Shown here: positions 33,958-46,164 of the stretch, in pieces
Layout: the number at the start of each line of letters is the position of its first letter
Numbering within the stretch: position 1 is the stretch's first letter
Assembly (NCBI RefSeq): GCF_017814275.1
Contig: NZ_JAGIYQ010000006.1
Location: 1 to 64,000 of the forward strand
Reading direction: 5' to 3'
DNA from: Gottfriedia endophytica
Lineage (GTDB): Bacteria > Bacillota > Bacilli > Bacillales > Bacillaceae_G
Length of the DNA stretch: 64,000 nt
The notes under the pieces: model-generated
Databases searched by the model: none
What the model saw: the letters and a program-made list of their open reading frames with translations, nothing else
Told to the model about the DNA's origin: nothing
Made by a program: the position numbers and the translations under genes

Positions 33958-34100
33958 ACATCCATCAGTGGGGGGGCTTTAACCCCACTGATGGTTAGTT
34001 AAACCAATCGGGCTTTTACGGGCAGTTATCCCCCACCTATCTTCTTCGCCTCTCTCAATCTTGAGGTAAGGGTCTTACTGCCCGCGAATAGCGGGATAAA
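33958..34100. repeat. ~143-bp GC-richer structured repeat, bcr1-like
   Basis: Three hairpins in a row: CCATCAGTGGGG/CCCCACTGATGG (33962-33994), CGGGCAGT/ACTGCCCG spanning ~34018-34084, and CCCGC/GCGGG (34081-34095), ending GGGATAAA. Much more GC-rich than its surroundings and without coding potential. From memory it closely resembles the dispersed bcr1 repeat of the Bacillus cereus group; I cannot verify this. It occupies half of the 336-bp lipA-yunA gap; the remainder is AT-rich and featureless. Confidence 0.65.
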
Positions 34101-34126
34101 AATTTACAGATAAAAGGATGATGGTT

Positions 34127-35116
34127 TTGAAAAAGTGGTTAAGTATCTTTTGTATGGTGATTCTTCTTACACCATCATTTGTATATGGGGAAGTACAAAA
34201 TCAAGAAACGTTAGATCGCGAACGAATGTCACTATATTCTGAAGCAGAAGCTTTAACTTTTATTCCTTGGTATTATTTTGCAGCAATTGATACATATGAG
34301 CGAAATATTCGACTGGCTCGTAAAGATATACCAAAACGAACAGATGGAGTATTATCATTTTATATTTCACCAGAGGATTGGAGTGGTTTAGGCAATCCCG
34401 TTCAAAATGATTCTTATCTACCAACCATTCATTTATTCGGTGGAATTGGAATGGATGGAAATGGTGATGGACGAGCAAATAGTACAAATGACGAGGATAT
34501 TTTATATACTTATATAAACCGTCTCCACTATTACGGTCCAAGTAGATCATATATAAAAATGATGTTATGGGATTATTACCAACGCTCGAAAACTGTTGAG
34601 ATGATTATGGGCTATGCCCGTATGTATGAAAAATATGGAAAGTTAACTATCGAAGGAAATGCATTCCCTGTTCCACTCCGCAGTGACCATAGTTACCAAA
34701 GTACATGGGGAGCTCCTCGAAGCTTTGGCGGGAGACGAATCCATGAAGGAACAGACATTTTTGCTCATTACGGTGTTCCTGTTCGTGCTACTTGCTATGG
34801 CATTATTGAGACAAAAGGATGGAATCGTATTGGCGGATGGCGTATTGGAATCCGAGATTTACAAAATAACTATCATTATTACGCACATCTAGGTGGCTTT
34901 AATAAAGAGATTTCGCAGGGACAAATTGTGGAACCTGGAACAGTCATAGGGTATGTAGGTAGCTCTGGTTATGGACCTCCAGGAACTTCTGGTAAATTTC
35001 CTCCTCATTTACACTATGGCATATATAAAGATAATGGCTATACTGAATGGTCATTTGATCCATATCCACGACTACGGATGTGGGAAAGACAAGAACGGAT
35101 CAATCGAAAAAAATAG
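34127..35116 (+). CDS. yunA: M23-family metalloendopeptidase (YunA-like)
   Basis: A ~329-residue secreted protein. The signal peptide (~1-20, MKKWLSIFCMVILLTPSFVYG) is followed by a helical region and a C-terminal LytM/M23 peptidase domain. Zinc-site motifs are present: HEGTDIFA (HxxxD), and a later HLHYG (HxH). It should cleave peptidoglycan peptides. TTG 34127 is preferred (AAAGG nine bases upstream) over ATG 34118, which abuts the site. Follows lipA across a repeat, as yunA follows lipA in B. subtilis. Confidence 0.85.
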   Translation: MKKWLSIFCMVILLTPSFVYGEVQNQETLDRERMSLYSEAEALTFIPWYYFAAIDTYERNIRLARKDIPKRTDGVLSFYISPEDWSGLGNPVQNDSYLPTIHLFGGIGMDGNGDGRANSTNDEDILYTYINRLHYYGPSRSYIKMMLWDYYQRSKTVEMIMGYARMYEKYGKLTIEGNAFPVPLRSDHSYQSTWGAPRSFGGRRIHEGTDIFAHYGVPVRATCYGIIETKGWNRIGGWRIGIRDLQNNYHYYAHLGGFNKEISQGQIVEPGTVIGYVGSSGYGPPGTSGKFPPHLHYGIYKDNGYTEWSFDPYPRLRMWERQERINRKK

Positions 35117-35143
35117 GATCGCAGAAAGCGGTCCTATTTTTTA
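35114..35143. terminator. Terminator between yunA and yunB
   Basis: TAGGA-CGC and GCG-TCCTA arms followed by ATTTTTT; overlaps the yunA stop. Confidence 0.7.
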
Positions 35144-35962
35144 TTTTGAGGAATTATTTGGATACAGATTTTGTGATCCATAAGGAAGAAAATTCGGTAC
35201 ATCACTAGGTATTAATTTTGTATCAAGCGGCACTTGAACCTTTACAGTCGTTATTTTTGTATTAAAAGGAATGATGACTTGTAAATTAACTTCCACATCC
35301 ATCACAACCTTTACTTGTGCATTATTTATGCCATACGATTTTACATCTTCATGAACGTTTGATTGCACATCACCTATAACGGAAAATCGAACTGGGATCG
35401 TTGGCCCACTATTACTTAACAATGCTGTATTCGTTATAATTCCAAGGGGTACCTCGAAATAAAAACCTTTTTTGTCTTTTTTCATTTTTTCTAGGTCAGA
35501 TTGTGAAAGAGACAAAAAAGACAGATCTCCTCTTTGCACTCGTTCAATATTTTTTTCAACCGCTTTCGTCGTTTTCGATACGATGTCACTGATTGCATAA
35601 GAATTATAACCTACCGAAGTAATTTTCCCATTTGCATCATGATCAATTTGTAAGATTGTCTGATCCTTTAAATTTTTTGCTGCTTCCTGATAAGCGTCAT
35701 TTATTATTAACGAAGCGATCCGTTTTGATTGCATTTCAGCATAATTCATAATCGTTGGTGAAAATATTCGATCTAACTGCCAAAATAAAAAAATCAAAAC
35801 TGCCACAATCAAAAAAGAAGTCACCATAAATTTATTTAGTAATGATTTTTTCTCCCTACGTCCGTGATAGATACTAGGTGAATGCGTATAGCTAGATGAA
35901 GAAGGTTTTTTAAAATAAGTATTTTTTCTTTTTATCGTTCTTCCTTTAAATCGTTTAACCAT
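35141..35962 (-). CDS. yunB: Sporulation protein YunB
   Basis: A 273-residue protein. It has a basic N-terminus (MVKRFKGRTIKRKNTYF), one membrane helix (~45-67) and an extracytoplasmic domain with AEMQSKRIASLIINDAYQEA and beta-rich repeats to the end. YunB is made in the mother cell and is needed for efficient sporulation. I start at ATG 35962 after AAGGGGG; a longer frame to 36007 lacks a site. That Shine-Dalgarno is part of an eight-pair hairpin. Only 49 bases after the HD-GYP gene. Confidence 0.87.
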   Translation of the reverse strand: MVKRFKGRTIKRKNTYFKKPSSSSYTHSPSIYHGRREKKSLLNKFMVTSFLIVAVLIFLFWQLDRIFSPTIMNYAEMQSKRIASLIINDAYQEAAKNLKDQTILQIDHDANGKITSVGYNSYAISDIVSKTTKAVEKNIERVQRGDLSFLSLSQSDLEKMKKDKKGFYFEVPLGIITNTALLSNSGPTIPVRFSVIGDVQSNVHEDVKSYGINNAQVKVVMDVEVNLQVIIPFNTKITTVKVQVPLDTKLIPSDVPNFLPYGSQNLYPNNSSK

Positions 35963-35967
35963 AACAA

Positions 35968-35998
35968 GCCCCCTTGCTAATGGATATGCTAAGGGGGC
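35968..35998 (-). promoter_or_regulatory. Hairpin sequestering the yunB ribosome binding site
   Basis: On the minus strand GCCCCCTT (35991-35998) pairs with AAGGGGGC (35968-35975) around a 15-nt loop. The second arm contains the yunB Shine-Dalgarno sequence. No T-run follows, so it is not a typical terminator. Confidence 0.55.
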
Positions 35999-36011
35999 CA
36001 TGTTCATTCAA

Positions 36012-37121
36012 TTAAAATTGGGCAACTCGATGTTTAAATGTCGTATCACATTCAACTATGACAAAATTTAAATTGTCATACAAATCGAGCTCATAAGGAA
36101 TAGATACACTACCGCCATTTTCCTCTAGAATTCGAACTACTGGACGATCAGATGACATTCGATTTTGTCTACAAACAACTCCTTGCCTACCATCGTTCAG
36201 TTTAACGGTTAATCCTGTTGGATAGATCGATAAAGACTCTCTAAATGTTTGTATCAAGGAAGAATCAAATAATTTGTCACTTCCACTATATAATAATTCA
36301 AGACCTTCATGAGGTAACATAGCCTGCCTATAGACACGGTTAGATGTTACGGCATCAAATACATCGGCAATCGCAATAATTTTTGAGTATTGATGCATTT
36401 CTTTCCCTGAAATCCCATGAGGGTATCCACTACCATTTAGACGTTCATGATGCTGTAAGGCACAGATTGCTGCAACTGAATGAATATTTGGTACCGTTCT
36501 AAGTATTTCATACCCTGCAGTAGTATGAAGTTTAATTTGTTCATACTCATCATCAGTCAATCTGCCTGGCTTTTCTAAGATTGAAAGAGGAACGACCATT
36601 TTTCCAACATCATGTAATAATGCACCTAACCCTAATAAATCAAGTTGTTTTTGACTAAAGCCTAAATTAATTCCAATTGATAAAGCATACATTGTAACGT
36701 TTAAAGAATGAGAAAAAATATATTCATCATAACAAATTACATCAGCAAGTAGCGACAACATATCTTTGTTTTCTTTTAATTCTTTTAGCAGGGATGAAAT
36801 AATCCCTTTCAATTGAGATGTAGATTTTTCTAAGGAGAGCCAACGTAAATGCGACTCTTCATTTTGAAATTTTAAAAATGTATCTTCAATTTTCTTAGTA
36901 CTTTCAATTCTTAGTTCATCAGAAATTGTTTTTTCAATCTGTATATCTTCTGTAAGGGGATCTTGGATGTACACGAAGGAGATTCCTAGAATATGAAGAC
37001 GATTAATCATCATCTCAGTTAGAGGAACGTTCGCATTGACTAGGATTTTACCTTGTTCATTGTAAATAGGCTTTCCTAATTTAGTGCCTGGGACAAGGGT
37101 TGATGTCACGACTATTCTCAT
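36012..37121 (-). CDS. HD-GYP domain phosphodiesterase
   Basis: A 369-residue cytoplasmic protein. The N-terminal ~60 residues form a small beta domain (GTKLGKPIYNEQGKILVNANVPLTEMMINRLHILGI) typical of Bacillus HD-GYP proteins. The HD-GYP domain (~125-300) has HDVGK (His170-Asp171) and HHERLNGSGYPHGI (GYP 232-234). A C-terminal strand-rich tail follows. HD-GYP proteins usually hydrolyse cyclic di-GMP; all metal-binding residues seem present. It sits between yunB and yunC, where B. subtilis has no such gene to my knowledge. Confidence 0.88.
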   Translation of the reverse strand: MRIVVTSTLVPGTKLGKPIYNEQGKILVNANVPLTEMMINRLHILGISFVYIQDPLTEDIQIEKTISDELRIESTKKIEDTFLKFQNEESHLRWLSLEKSTSQLKGIISSLLKELKENKDMLSLLADVICYDEYIFSHSLNVTMYALSIGINLGFSQKQLDLLGLGALLHDVGKMVVPLSILEKPGRLTDDEYEQIKLHTTAGYEILRTVPNIHSVAAICALQHHERLNGSGYPHGISGKEMHQYSKIIAIADVFDAVTSNRVYRQAMLPHEGLELLYSGSDKLFDSSLIQTFRESLSIYPTGLTVKLNDGRQGVVCRQNRMSSDRPVVRILEENGGSVSIPYELDLYDNLNFVIVECDTTFKHRVAQF

Positions 37122-37209
37122 ATAATTCTCCCTATACTAATTAGTGTAAATTAAGAATATTTTTATAAGTACATTATACTATTAATAACGGAAAATTTGT
37201 AAAAATTTA

Positions 37210-37240
37210 AAGCCACTAATGAAAAATTAGTGGCTTTTTG
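37210..37240. terminator. yunC terminator
   Basis: AAAGCCACTAAT/ATTAGTGGCTTT stem with T/A runs on both sides. Confidence 0.85.
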
Positions 37241-37543
37241 TCAAATCATCTTTAATAGTGCGTCTTTCCCTATCATCCCTTTTGTAATTCCTAACCGCTC
37301 TGCCTCATATGTTACGGATTCTAATGGTGCGTCTAATAATTGTTGAATCGTACGGACACCTACCGCTCTTGCTGCAATAATTTGTCGATCACGCAGACGT
37401 TCGTTTAAAAGCCCCACGTCCAACGCTCCACACATAATATAGCCTTTATCGTTATATACAGCTAATAAATTTGTTTTTGGCAATTCAACACTTACAGCTG
37501 TAAACGTCGTATTATCGATCGTAATTGGTGTTAATGTAACCAA
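37241..37543 (-). CDS. yunC: DUF1805 protein YunC
   Basis: A 100-residue protein starting MVTLTPITIDNTTFTAVSVE, with GYIMCGALDVGLLNERL and ARAVGVRTIQQLLDAPLESVT. It is a confident match to the DUF1805/YunC family of unknown function. TTG 37543 has AAAGGAG eight bases upstream; the TTG six bases earlier is too close to the site. Probably co-transcribed with yunD. Confidence 0.87.
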   Translation of the reverse strand: MVTLTPITIDNTTFTAVSVELPKTNLLAVYNDKGYIMCGALDVGLLNERLRDRQIIAARAVGVRTIQQLLDAPLESVTYEAERLGITKGMIGKDALLKMI

Positions 37544-37611
37544 GTTCAACGCTCCTTTCTTTCTTTTTTACAGTATGAAAAAAAGGAGGAAAATGAACCT
37601 GTCTAAACAGA

Positions 37612-39024
37612 TTAATTACCTGTTGTAAGAGCCCATTGTAAAAGGTCACGTAAAAACTTTGGCAAATAAAACTCTTTTTCTGTAACTTTATGTATAGTCG
37701 GATATAAATGACCAAAGGTAAACATATCAATCGTTCCAATTCGATATCGGCGATTTAACTCAAGTGGAGAGCCATTTATCCATACATTCTCTGGAAGAAT
37801 AGATTCATAATGATCTAATTTCAAATACGTAAGTCCATCATAGATCATCATCCCCATTACTTTTCCTCTAAATCCAAAGCCCTTAACTTGCATATGAATC
37901 ATTTCATCTTCTTCAGCTCTATTCATGACGGTCAACAGTTCGGCACCCGTTAAATACACAACACAAGGGTTAATAGGATGTGGACAAATATTGTGAATAT
38001 GTCCTTTTGTAATCAAACCACTTGGCAACCCTTCTAGTAATAAGCCAGCATTTAAAAAACTCACTTCTGAATTAGTCCATTTTCTTAGCGCAGCTGCTAG
38101 TAATTGTGGAAGTGGGCTAGGCTGATACCAATTCACTTCGATAGGATGCTGAAGATATGTAACTGGTTCATTTAAGATCATCAAACTATCTTTCATAAGT
38201 TGATCAAGATGATGACTAACTATTGGATTTTCCAACTCTTTTATTGCGTGTAAATCAATTACTTTCTCATTTAGTTGAAGGATCCGTTTCGTTATTGGAT
38301 CAACCGTTATACTTAATTCTCCGATATAATTTCCATGTTTTCCCGTTCCACACAGTAATGTGTTTCCAACATACTCTCCCTCTGGAAATAAATGATGCGT
38401 ATGCGCTCCTAAAATGACATCAATTCCATCAAAACGTTCTGCAATCTTTTGATCATCTTTTACACCAAGATGAGATAGTAAAATCACTACATCTGACTGT
38501 TGCCTTACAATTGGCAATAAATGCGCTAAATGCTCAAATGGATCCTCAATTAACCAACCAAGCACATCGTAATATTGTGGATAAGCAACAGTTAGGCCAA
38601 TTACACCAACTTTTACTCCTCTATGCTCATATAGTTGGTAAGGCCCGCAAAATGACGGTCTTTCCCCATTTTTATAAAATAGATTTCCAACTAATACTTG
38701 AAAATCAGCATCATTATATAATTCATTTAATTGTTCAAAGGAAAGTGTAATTCCTTCGTTATTACCAATCGTTACAGCGTCATACTTCGCTTCATTTAAT
38801 AATTTTATGTTAGCTTTTCCAAGTGTCGCTTCAGAAATCGGATGAAATCTATCTATAAAATCACCTATATCAAATGTTAATGACGCTTCTCCTCGCTCTT
38901 TCATTTCCATTTTTCGTTGTTCTAGCCATGCTACTAATGTTGGCCACGTCTCAAAATGACTATGTACATCGTTCGTATGAAAAACGCGAATCGTTACTGG
39001 ATCTACTGTTGTGTATTGCTCCAT
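37612..39024 (-). CDS. yunD: 5'-nucleotidase/metallophosphoesterase (YunD)
   Basis: A 470-residue cytoplasmic-looking member of the UshA/5'-nucleotidase family. The metallophosphoesterase motifs are in order: VFHTNDVHSH (~14-23), FDIGDFIDR (~49-57), TIGNNE, LLSHLG and GAHTHH. A C-terminal substrate-binding domain follows from ~300. No signal peptide, unlike secreted nucleotidases. ATG 39024 follows AGGGGAG; a longer frame to 39096 lacks a site. Same position as B. subtilis yunD. Confidence 0.88.
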   Translation of the reverse strand: MEQYTTVDPVTIRVFHTNDVHSHFETWPTLVAWLEQRKMEMKERGEASLTFDIGDFIDRFHPISEATLGKANIKLLNEAKYDAVTIGNNEGITLSFEQLNELYNDADFQVLVGNLFYKNGERPSFCGPYQLYEHRGVKVGVIGLTVAYPQYYDVLGWLIEDPFEHLAHLLPIVRQQSDVVILLSHLGVKDDQKIAERFDGIDVILGAHTHHLFPEGEYVGNTLLCGTGKHGNYIGELSITVDPITKRILQLNEKVIDLHAIKELENPIVSHHLDQLMKDSLMILNEPVTYLQHPIEVNWYQPSPLPQLLAAALRKWTNSEVSFLNAGLLLEGLPSGLITKGHIHNICPHPINPCVVYLTGAELLTVMNRAEEDEMIHMQVKGFGFRGKVMGMMIYDGLTYLKLDHYESILPENVWINGSPLELNRRYRIGTIDMFTFGHLYPTIHKVTEKEFYLPKFLRDLLQWALTTGN

Positions 39025-39077
39025 CTTTCTCTCCCCTAACACGGAAATGTTCTGGACATTTAATTCATATAAAAAGA

Positions 39078-39303
39078 AGGCTGTTTTCGGATACAATGTT
39101 ACTAATTTAGAATGCGTAAGTTAATTTCCACTCCAGAATGCTCGCTTTCCTAGGGGCGTGAGCTGAGCCTCCTCGTCGCATACGCTCCTGTGGGGTCTCA
39201 GCCTTCCCGCATTTCCCACAGGAGTCGAGCATCCTTCCGTTCCAATCAACTTCTGTCTTTAAAGTTACAAAGCCTTTTAGCAACAATCTTAAAAAAAGAA
39301 CCA
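39078..39303 (+). repeat. Palindromic element family 1, copy D
   Basis: Outer ends AGGCTGTTTTCGGATACAAT and AGCAACAATCTTAAAAAAAG; core GCTGAG/CTCAGC and GTTAATT/AATCAAC arms. A 65-codon frame across it on the minus strand is an artefact of the repeat. Confidence 0.83.
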
Positions 39304-39383
39304 AAAAGAAATAGTGAACTACTTAATTTCCTATTATTATTCTTATTTTATCTCATCATATCATCAAACAGCTCAAAAGAAAA

Positions 39384-39424
39384 AACTAACAAATAATAGA
39401 GGAAAATTCCCTATTGTTGTTAGT
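39384..39424 (-). terminator. Terminator after the DUF1634 gene
   Basis: AACAACAATAGGGAA and CCTCTATTATTTGTT arms, T-run on the minus strand. Confidence 0.65.
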
Positions 39425-39440
39425 CTAAGTAACATTTATA

Positions 39441-39827
39441 TTATCCTGCTTTTCCTAAAGCTAAACTGATCATTAGTATAATAAATACAATTATCGTAAT
39501 GACAACATACAGTTTGTCTTTTTCTTTCCAAAAGACAAAAATTGAAACAAATACACGAAAGACGGGTGTCAAAATTAATAAAAATAAACCTGTTAATATA
39601 ATTGCATAAGATTTTAAAGCAAACAGACCATGAAGAATGTCACCAAATCTAGTCGGAAATGAATGGCCAGGGTAACCGCTCTTACCGGTTACTAAAAATA
39701 AAATAAGTCCAATTGTAATGATTGTGCCACTTATTAGAACACCAATGCGTAGTAATTTACTGACAGCTAGTTCAACATCTTCAATTCCTTGATGTTCTTT
39801 TGTTAGTTCATTCGTTGAATCTACCAT
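39441..39827 (-). CDS. DUF1634 membrane protein
   Basis: A 128-residue protein with three hydrophobic helices (about 28-47, 70-88 and 103-122). The N-terminus is acidic and cytoplasmic (VDSTNELTKEHQGIEDVELAVSKLLRIG). DUF1634 genes are commonly paired with TauE/SafE permeases, and here the partner ends three bases upstream. A role in the same anion export is likely but not defined. Confidence 0.85.
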   Translation of the reverse strand: MVDSTNELTKEHQGIEDVELAVSKLLRIGVLISGTIITIGLILFLVTGKSGYPGHSFPTRFGDILHGLFALKSYAIILTGLFLLILTPVFRVFVSIFVFWKEKDKLYVVITIIVFIILMISLALGKAG

Positions 39828-39830
39828 CTA

Positions 39831-40664
39831 CTACCACCCCAATCCTTGTAAAATCATTTTTATTGCGACAAAGGCAAGTATAGGGATAAATAGTTTCCGA
39901 ATGGTTTTACTTTTTAATCTTTGCATTACTTTCGTACCAAGTCTTGCTCCAATTAATACACCAAGCGCAACTGGGGCTGAAATTTTAGGATCAATATCCC
40001 CACGTAGAAAATAAACGGTAGCACTTGCAGCGGCTGTTACACCCATCATAAAGTTACTAGTAGCACTTGAAACCTTTAGTGGCATCTTCATAAACATGTC
40101 CATTGCCATTACCTTAAAACTCCCACTACCAATTCCAAGAAGACCGGAAATAACACCAGCACCATACATGACGCCAAATCCAGCTTTTACATTGTCTACG
40201 TTGTATTCTACTTCTTTTTTTAATGCTTTATCATAATATTTCCCGTGTAAATTTAATTTTGTAGCAAGAGGGTCCTTTGGTACATCTTGAGGTAGTTCTA
40301 CATTTACTTTTTTGATCATTGTGAGTGCTGTATACAATAAGAGCAATCCAAAGATCATGTATAAAAAGTGCGGACTTATTAACCCTCCAATATACGCTCC
40401 TGTAATTGCACCTGTTGTCGTTGCGATCTCTAGGAACATACCTACTCGAACATTTGTTATTTTATCTCGAAGATAAGCAATTGCTGATCCACTTGATGTT
40501 GCGATTACTGAAATAATACTTGCCCCAATTGCAGTATTGATGTCTACTCCGAACAATAACGTAAGTGCAGGAGTCACGATAATTCCTCCACCAAGTCCAA
40601 GCATTGCTCCAAGTGTACCCGCGAATATTGCGATAATAAATATTTTCAATGCTATAAATGCCAA
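39831..40664 (-). CDS. yunE: TauE/SafE sulfite/organosulfonate exporter family permease (YunE-like)
   Basis: A 277-residue permease with about eight membrane helices. It has the duplicated glycine-rich motif of the family: GTLGAMLGLGGGIIVTPAL (~17-35) in the first half, and GVISGLLGIGSGSFKVMAM (~170-190) in the second. A cytoplasmic loop (~120-150) separates the halves. Substrates in the family are sulfite, sulfoacetate or related sulfur anions. TTG 40664 after AAGGGGATG. Forms a two-gene operon with the DUF1634 gene. Confidence 0.88.
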   Translation of the reverse strand: MAFIALKIFIIAIFAGTLGAMLGLGGGIIVTPALTLLFGVDINTAIGASIISVIATSSGSAIAYLRDKITNVRVGMFLEIATTTGAITGAYIGGLISPHFLYMIFGLLLLYTALTMIKKVNVELPQDVPKDPLATKLNLHGKYYDKALKKEVEYNVDNVKAGFGVMYGAGVISGLLGIGSGSFKVMAMDMFMKMPLKVSSATSNFMMGVTAAASATVYFLRGDIDPKISAPVALGVLIGARLGTKVMQRLKSKTIRKLFIPILAFVAIKMILQGLGW

Positions 40665-40848
40665 ACTCTCATCCCCTTAAACAGTAGAATCTATGTAAAA
40701 AATACACCATGATAACGTTAATATCTAACAATAGTTATAATATCATTCTAAATCAATTCATCATAAAAATTGTTAAGCTACTGTGAAGTTTTTATTTAAG
40801 GAATTATATAACTACATACTTATTCTACTATATAACAGATTTTTAAAT

Positions 40849-40879
40849 AAAAAAACTCGGTACGATAGACCGAGTTTTT
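40849..40879 (-). terminator. suf operon terminator
   Basis: AAAAACTCGGT/ACCGAGTTTTT stem, T-run on the minus strand, directly after sufB. Confidence 0.88.
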
Positions 40880-40886
40880 CTTGAAA

Positions 40887-42284
40887 TTAACCGATTGAAC
40901 CTTCCATCTCGAACTTGATAAGACGATTCATTTCAACTGCGTATTCCATTGGAAGTTCTTTTGTAAATGGTTCAATGAAGCCCATTACGATCATTTCTGT
41001 TGCTTCTTGCTCAGAAATACCACGGCTCATTAAATAGAATAATTGCTCTTCAGACACTTTTGAAACTTTTGCTTCGTGCTCAAGAGAAATGTTGTCATTT
41101 AAGATTTCGTTATATGGAATTGTATCAGAAGTTGATGCGTTATCCATAATTAATGTATCACACTCAATGTTTGAACGTGATCCAGCTGCTTTACGCCCGA
41201 AGTGTACGATACCACGGTACGTTACTTTTCCACCATGTTTAGAAATAGATTTCGAAACAATTGTAGAAGAAGTGTTTGGTGCTAAGTGAATCATTTTCGC
41301 ACCAGCATCTTGGTGTTGTCCTTTACCTGCAATTGCAATAGAAAGTGTTAGACCACGAGCGCCTTCACCTTTTAAGATAACTGCTGGATATTTCATTGTT
41401 AATTTTGAACCAATGTTTCCATCGATCCATTCCATTGTTGCGTTAGCTTCACAAACAGCACGTTTCGTAACTAAGTTGAATACGTTATTCGCCCAGTTTT
41501 GAATTGTTGTGTAACGGCAGTAAGCATCTTTTTTAATGATGATCTCAACAACCGCTGAGTGAAGTGAGTTTGTTGTATAAACAGGAGCTGTACAACCTTC
41601 AACGTAGTGTACATGTGCACCTTCGTCAGCAATAATTAAAGTACGCTCAAATTGTCCCATATTTTCAGAGTTAATACGGAAATATGCTTGAAGAGGCGTA
41701 TCTACTTTAACACCTTTTGGTACGTAGATGAATGATCCACCTGACCAAACAGCTGAGTTTAACGCAGCAAATTTGTTATCAGTTGGTGGGATTACTTTTC
41801 CAAAGTGCTCTTTGAAAATTTCTTCATGCTCACGTAATGCTGTATCTGTATCTGTAAATAGAATACCAAGATCAGTTAAATCTTGCTTCATGCTATGATA
41901 AACTACTTCTGATTCGTACTGAGCAGAAACACCTGCTAAGTACTTTTGTTCTGCTTCAGGAATACCTAATTTATCAAATGTATTTTTGATTTCTTCAGGT
42001 ACTTCATCCCAAGACTTTTCTGTTTTCTCAGAAGGCTTAACATAGTAAGTGATTTCATCAAACTTTAAGCTTGACATGTCGCCACCCCATTGTGGCATTG
42101 GCATATCATAAAAATGCTGTAAAGATTTTAAACGGAAATCTAACATCCATTGTGGTTCGTTTTTCATGTTTGAAATTTCTTCAACGATTTCTCTCGTTAA
42201 ACCACGCTCTGAACGGAAGATTGATACGTCGCGGTCTTTAAAGCCATATTTGTAATCACCAATATCTGGCAAATTCGTAGACAT
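40887..42284 (-). CDS. sufB: Fe-S cluster assembly scaffold SufB
   Basis: A 465-residue core of the SufBC2D scaffold on which Fe-S clusters are built. The beta-helix core is visible in the series of short strands around [13 protein letters not shown], and the C-terminal [18 protein letters not shown] is diagnostic. The conserved cysteine in [10 protein letters not shown] and the downstream Glu/His region are present. AAGGGAG precedes the ATG. Last gene of sufCDSUB, followed by the terminator. Confidence 0.97.
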   Translation of the reverse strand: MSTNLPDIGDYKYGFKDRDVSIFRSERGLTREIVEEISNMKNEPQWMLDFRLKSLQHFYDMPMPQWGGDMSSLKFDEITYYVKPSEKTEKSWDEVPEEIKNTFDKLGIPEAEQKYLAGVSAQYESEVVYHSMKQDLTDLGILFTDTDTALREHEEIFKEHFGKVIPPTDNKFAALNSAVWSGGSFIYVPKGVKVDTPLQAYFRINSENMGQFERTLIIADEGAHVHYVEGCTAPVYTTNSLHSAVVEIIIKKDAYCRYTTIQNWANNVFNLVTKRAVCEANATMEWIDGNIGSKLTMKYPAVILKGEGARGLTLSIAIAGKGQHQDAGAKMIHLAPNTSSTIVSKSISKHGGKVTYRGIVHFGRKAAGSRSNIECDTLIMDNASTSDTIPYNEILNDNISLEHEAKVSKVSEEQLFYLMSRGISEQEATEMIVMGFIEPFTKELPMEYAVEMNRLIKFEMEGSIG

Positions 42285-42331
42285 CCTTCATTCTCCCTTC
42301 TCTTAGAAGAGTGGGGCCTTCTATCCGAGAA

Positions 42332-45298
<2,967 letters not shown>

Positions 45299-45317
45299 TC
45301 ATAACCCTCCTGTCCGA

Positions 45318-46103
45318 TTAAGCTTCTTGCTCAACTGTCTCGTCTTCAATACCTAACTCTTTTTTAATCCAGTCATATCCTTCTGCTTCTAAGCGTTGTG
45401 CTAATTCTGGTCCGCCAGATTTTACAATGCGACCGTTCATCATAACGTGGATGAAGTCAGGAGTAATGTAGTTTAATAAGCGTTGGTAGTGAGTGATGAT
45501 TAGGCAGCCAAACTCTTCGCCGCGCATTTCGTTAACACCTTTTGAAACAACTTTTAATGCGTCAATATCAAGACCAGAGTCAATCTCATCTAAGATCGCA
45601 ATTTTTGGTTGAATCATCATCATTTGAAGAATTTCGTTACGTTTTTTCTCCCCACCAGAGAAGCCTTCGTTTAAGTAACGTTGTGCCATTGCTGGATCCA
45701 TTTCAAGGAATTCCATGTTTTTATCTAATGTACGGATAAATTTCATTAAAGAAATTTCATCGCCTTCTTCACGACGTGCATTCATAGCAGAACGTAAGAA
45801 GTCAGCGTTTGTTACCCCACTAATTTCACTTGGATATTGCATAGCTAAGAATAAACCTGCTTGAGCGCGCTCATCAACTTCCATTTCAAGAACGTCGTTA
45901 CCATCAAGCTCGATGCTTCCGCCAATTACTTCATATTTTGGATGTCCCATAATAGCAGAAGATAAAGTTGATTTACCTGTACCATTTGGTCCCATGATTG
46001 CGTGGATTTCTCCACCTTTTACTTCAAGGTTTACACCTTTTAAAATTTGTTTACCATCAATTGCAACTTCAAGGTCTTTTATCGTTAATTTAGAAGCTCC
46101 CAT
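45318..46103 (-). CDS. sufC: SufC ATPase
   Basis: A 261-residue ABC-type ATPase driving the SufBC2D complex. Walker A GPNGTGKS (~39-46), Q-loop, signature FSGGEKKR (~149-156) and Walker B AILDEIDSGLDID (~173-185) are complete. First gene of the operon; GAGGG precedes the ATG. Confidence 0.96.
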   Translation of the reverse strand: MGASKLTIKDLEVAIDGKQILKGVNLEVKGGEIHAIMGPNGTGKSTLSSAIMGHPKYEVIGGSIELDGNDVLEMEVDERAQAGLFLAMQYPSEISGVTNADFLRSAMNARREEGDEISLMKFIRTLDKNMEFLEMDPAMAQRYLNEGFSGGEKKRNEILQMMMIQPKIAILDEIDSGLDIDALKVVSKGVNEMRGEEFGCLIITHYQRLLNYITPDFIHVMMNGRIVKSGGPELAQRLEAEGYDWIKKELGIEDETVEQEA

Positions 46104-46164
46104 TCTATACCCTCCATATTCAGTAAAAATGATATTATATGAAAAGAACTAGCTATTTTCACTC

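Noticed and set aside
33958-34100. T-box or other riboswitch upstream of yunA
   Set aside because: The hairpins do not match riboswitch consensus and resemble a dispersed repeat instead; no expression platform before yunA.
39107-39304. 65-codon minus-strand frame with motif CGKCGKAETPQERMRRGG inside family 1 copy D
   Set aside because: It lies wholly in a palindromic repeat, has no ribosome binding site, and related frames appear in other copies only because the core lacks stops; such frames are common false proteins.
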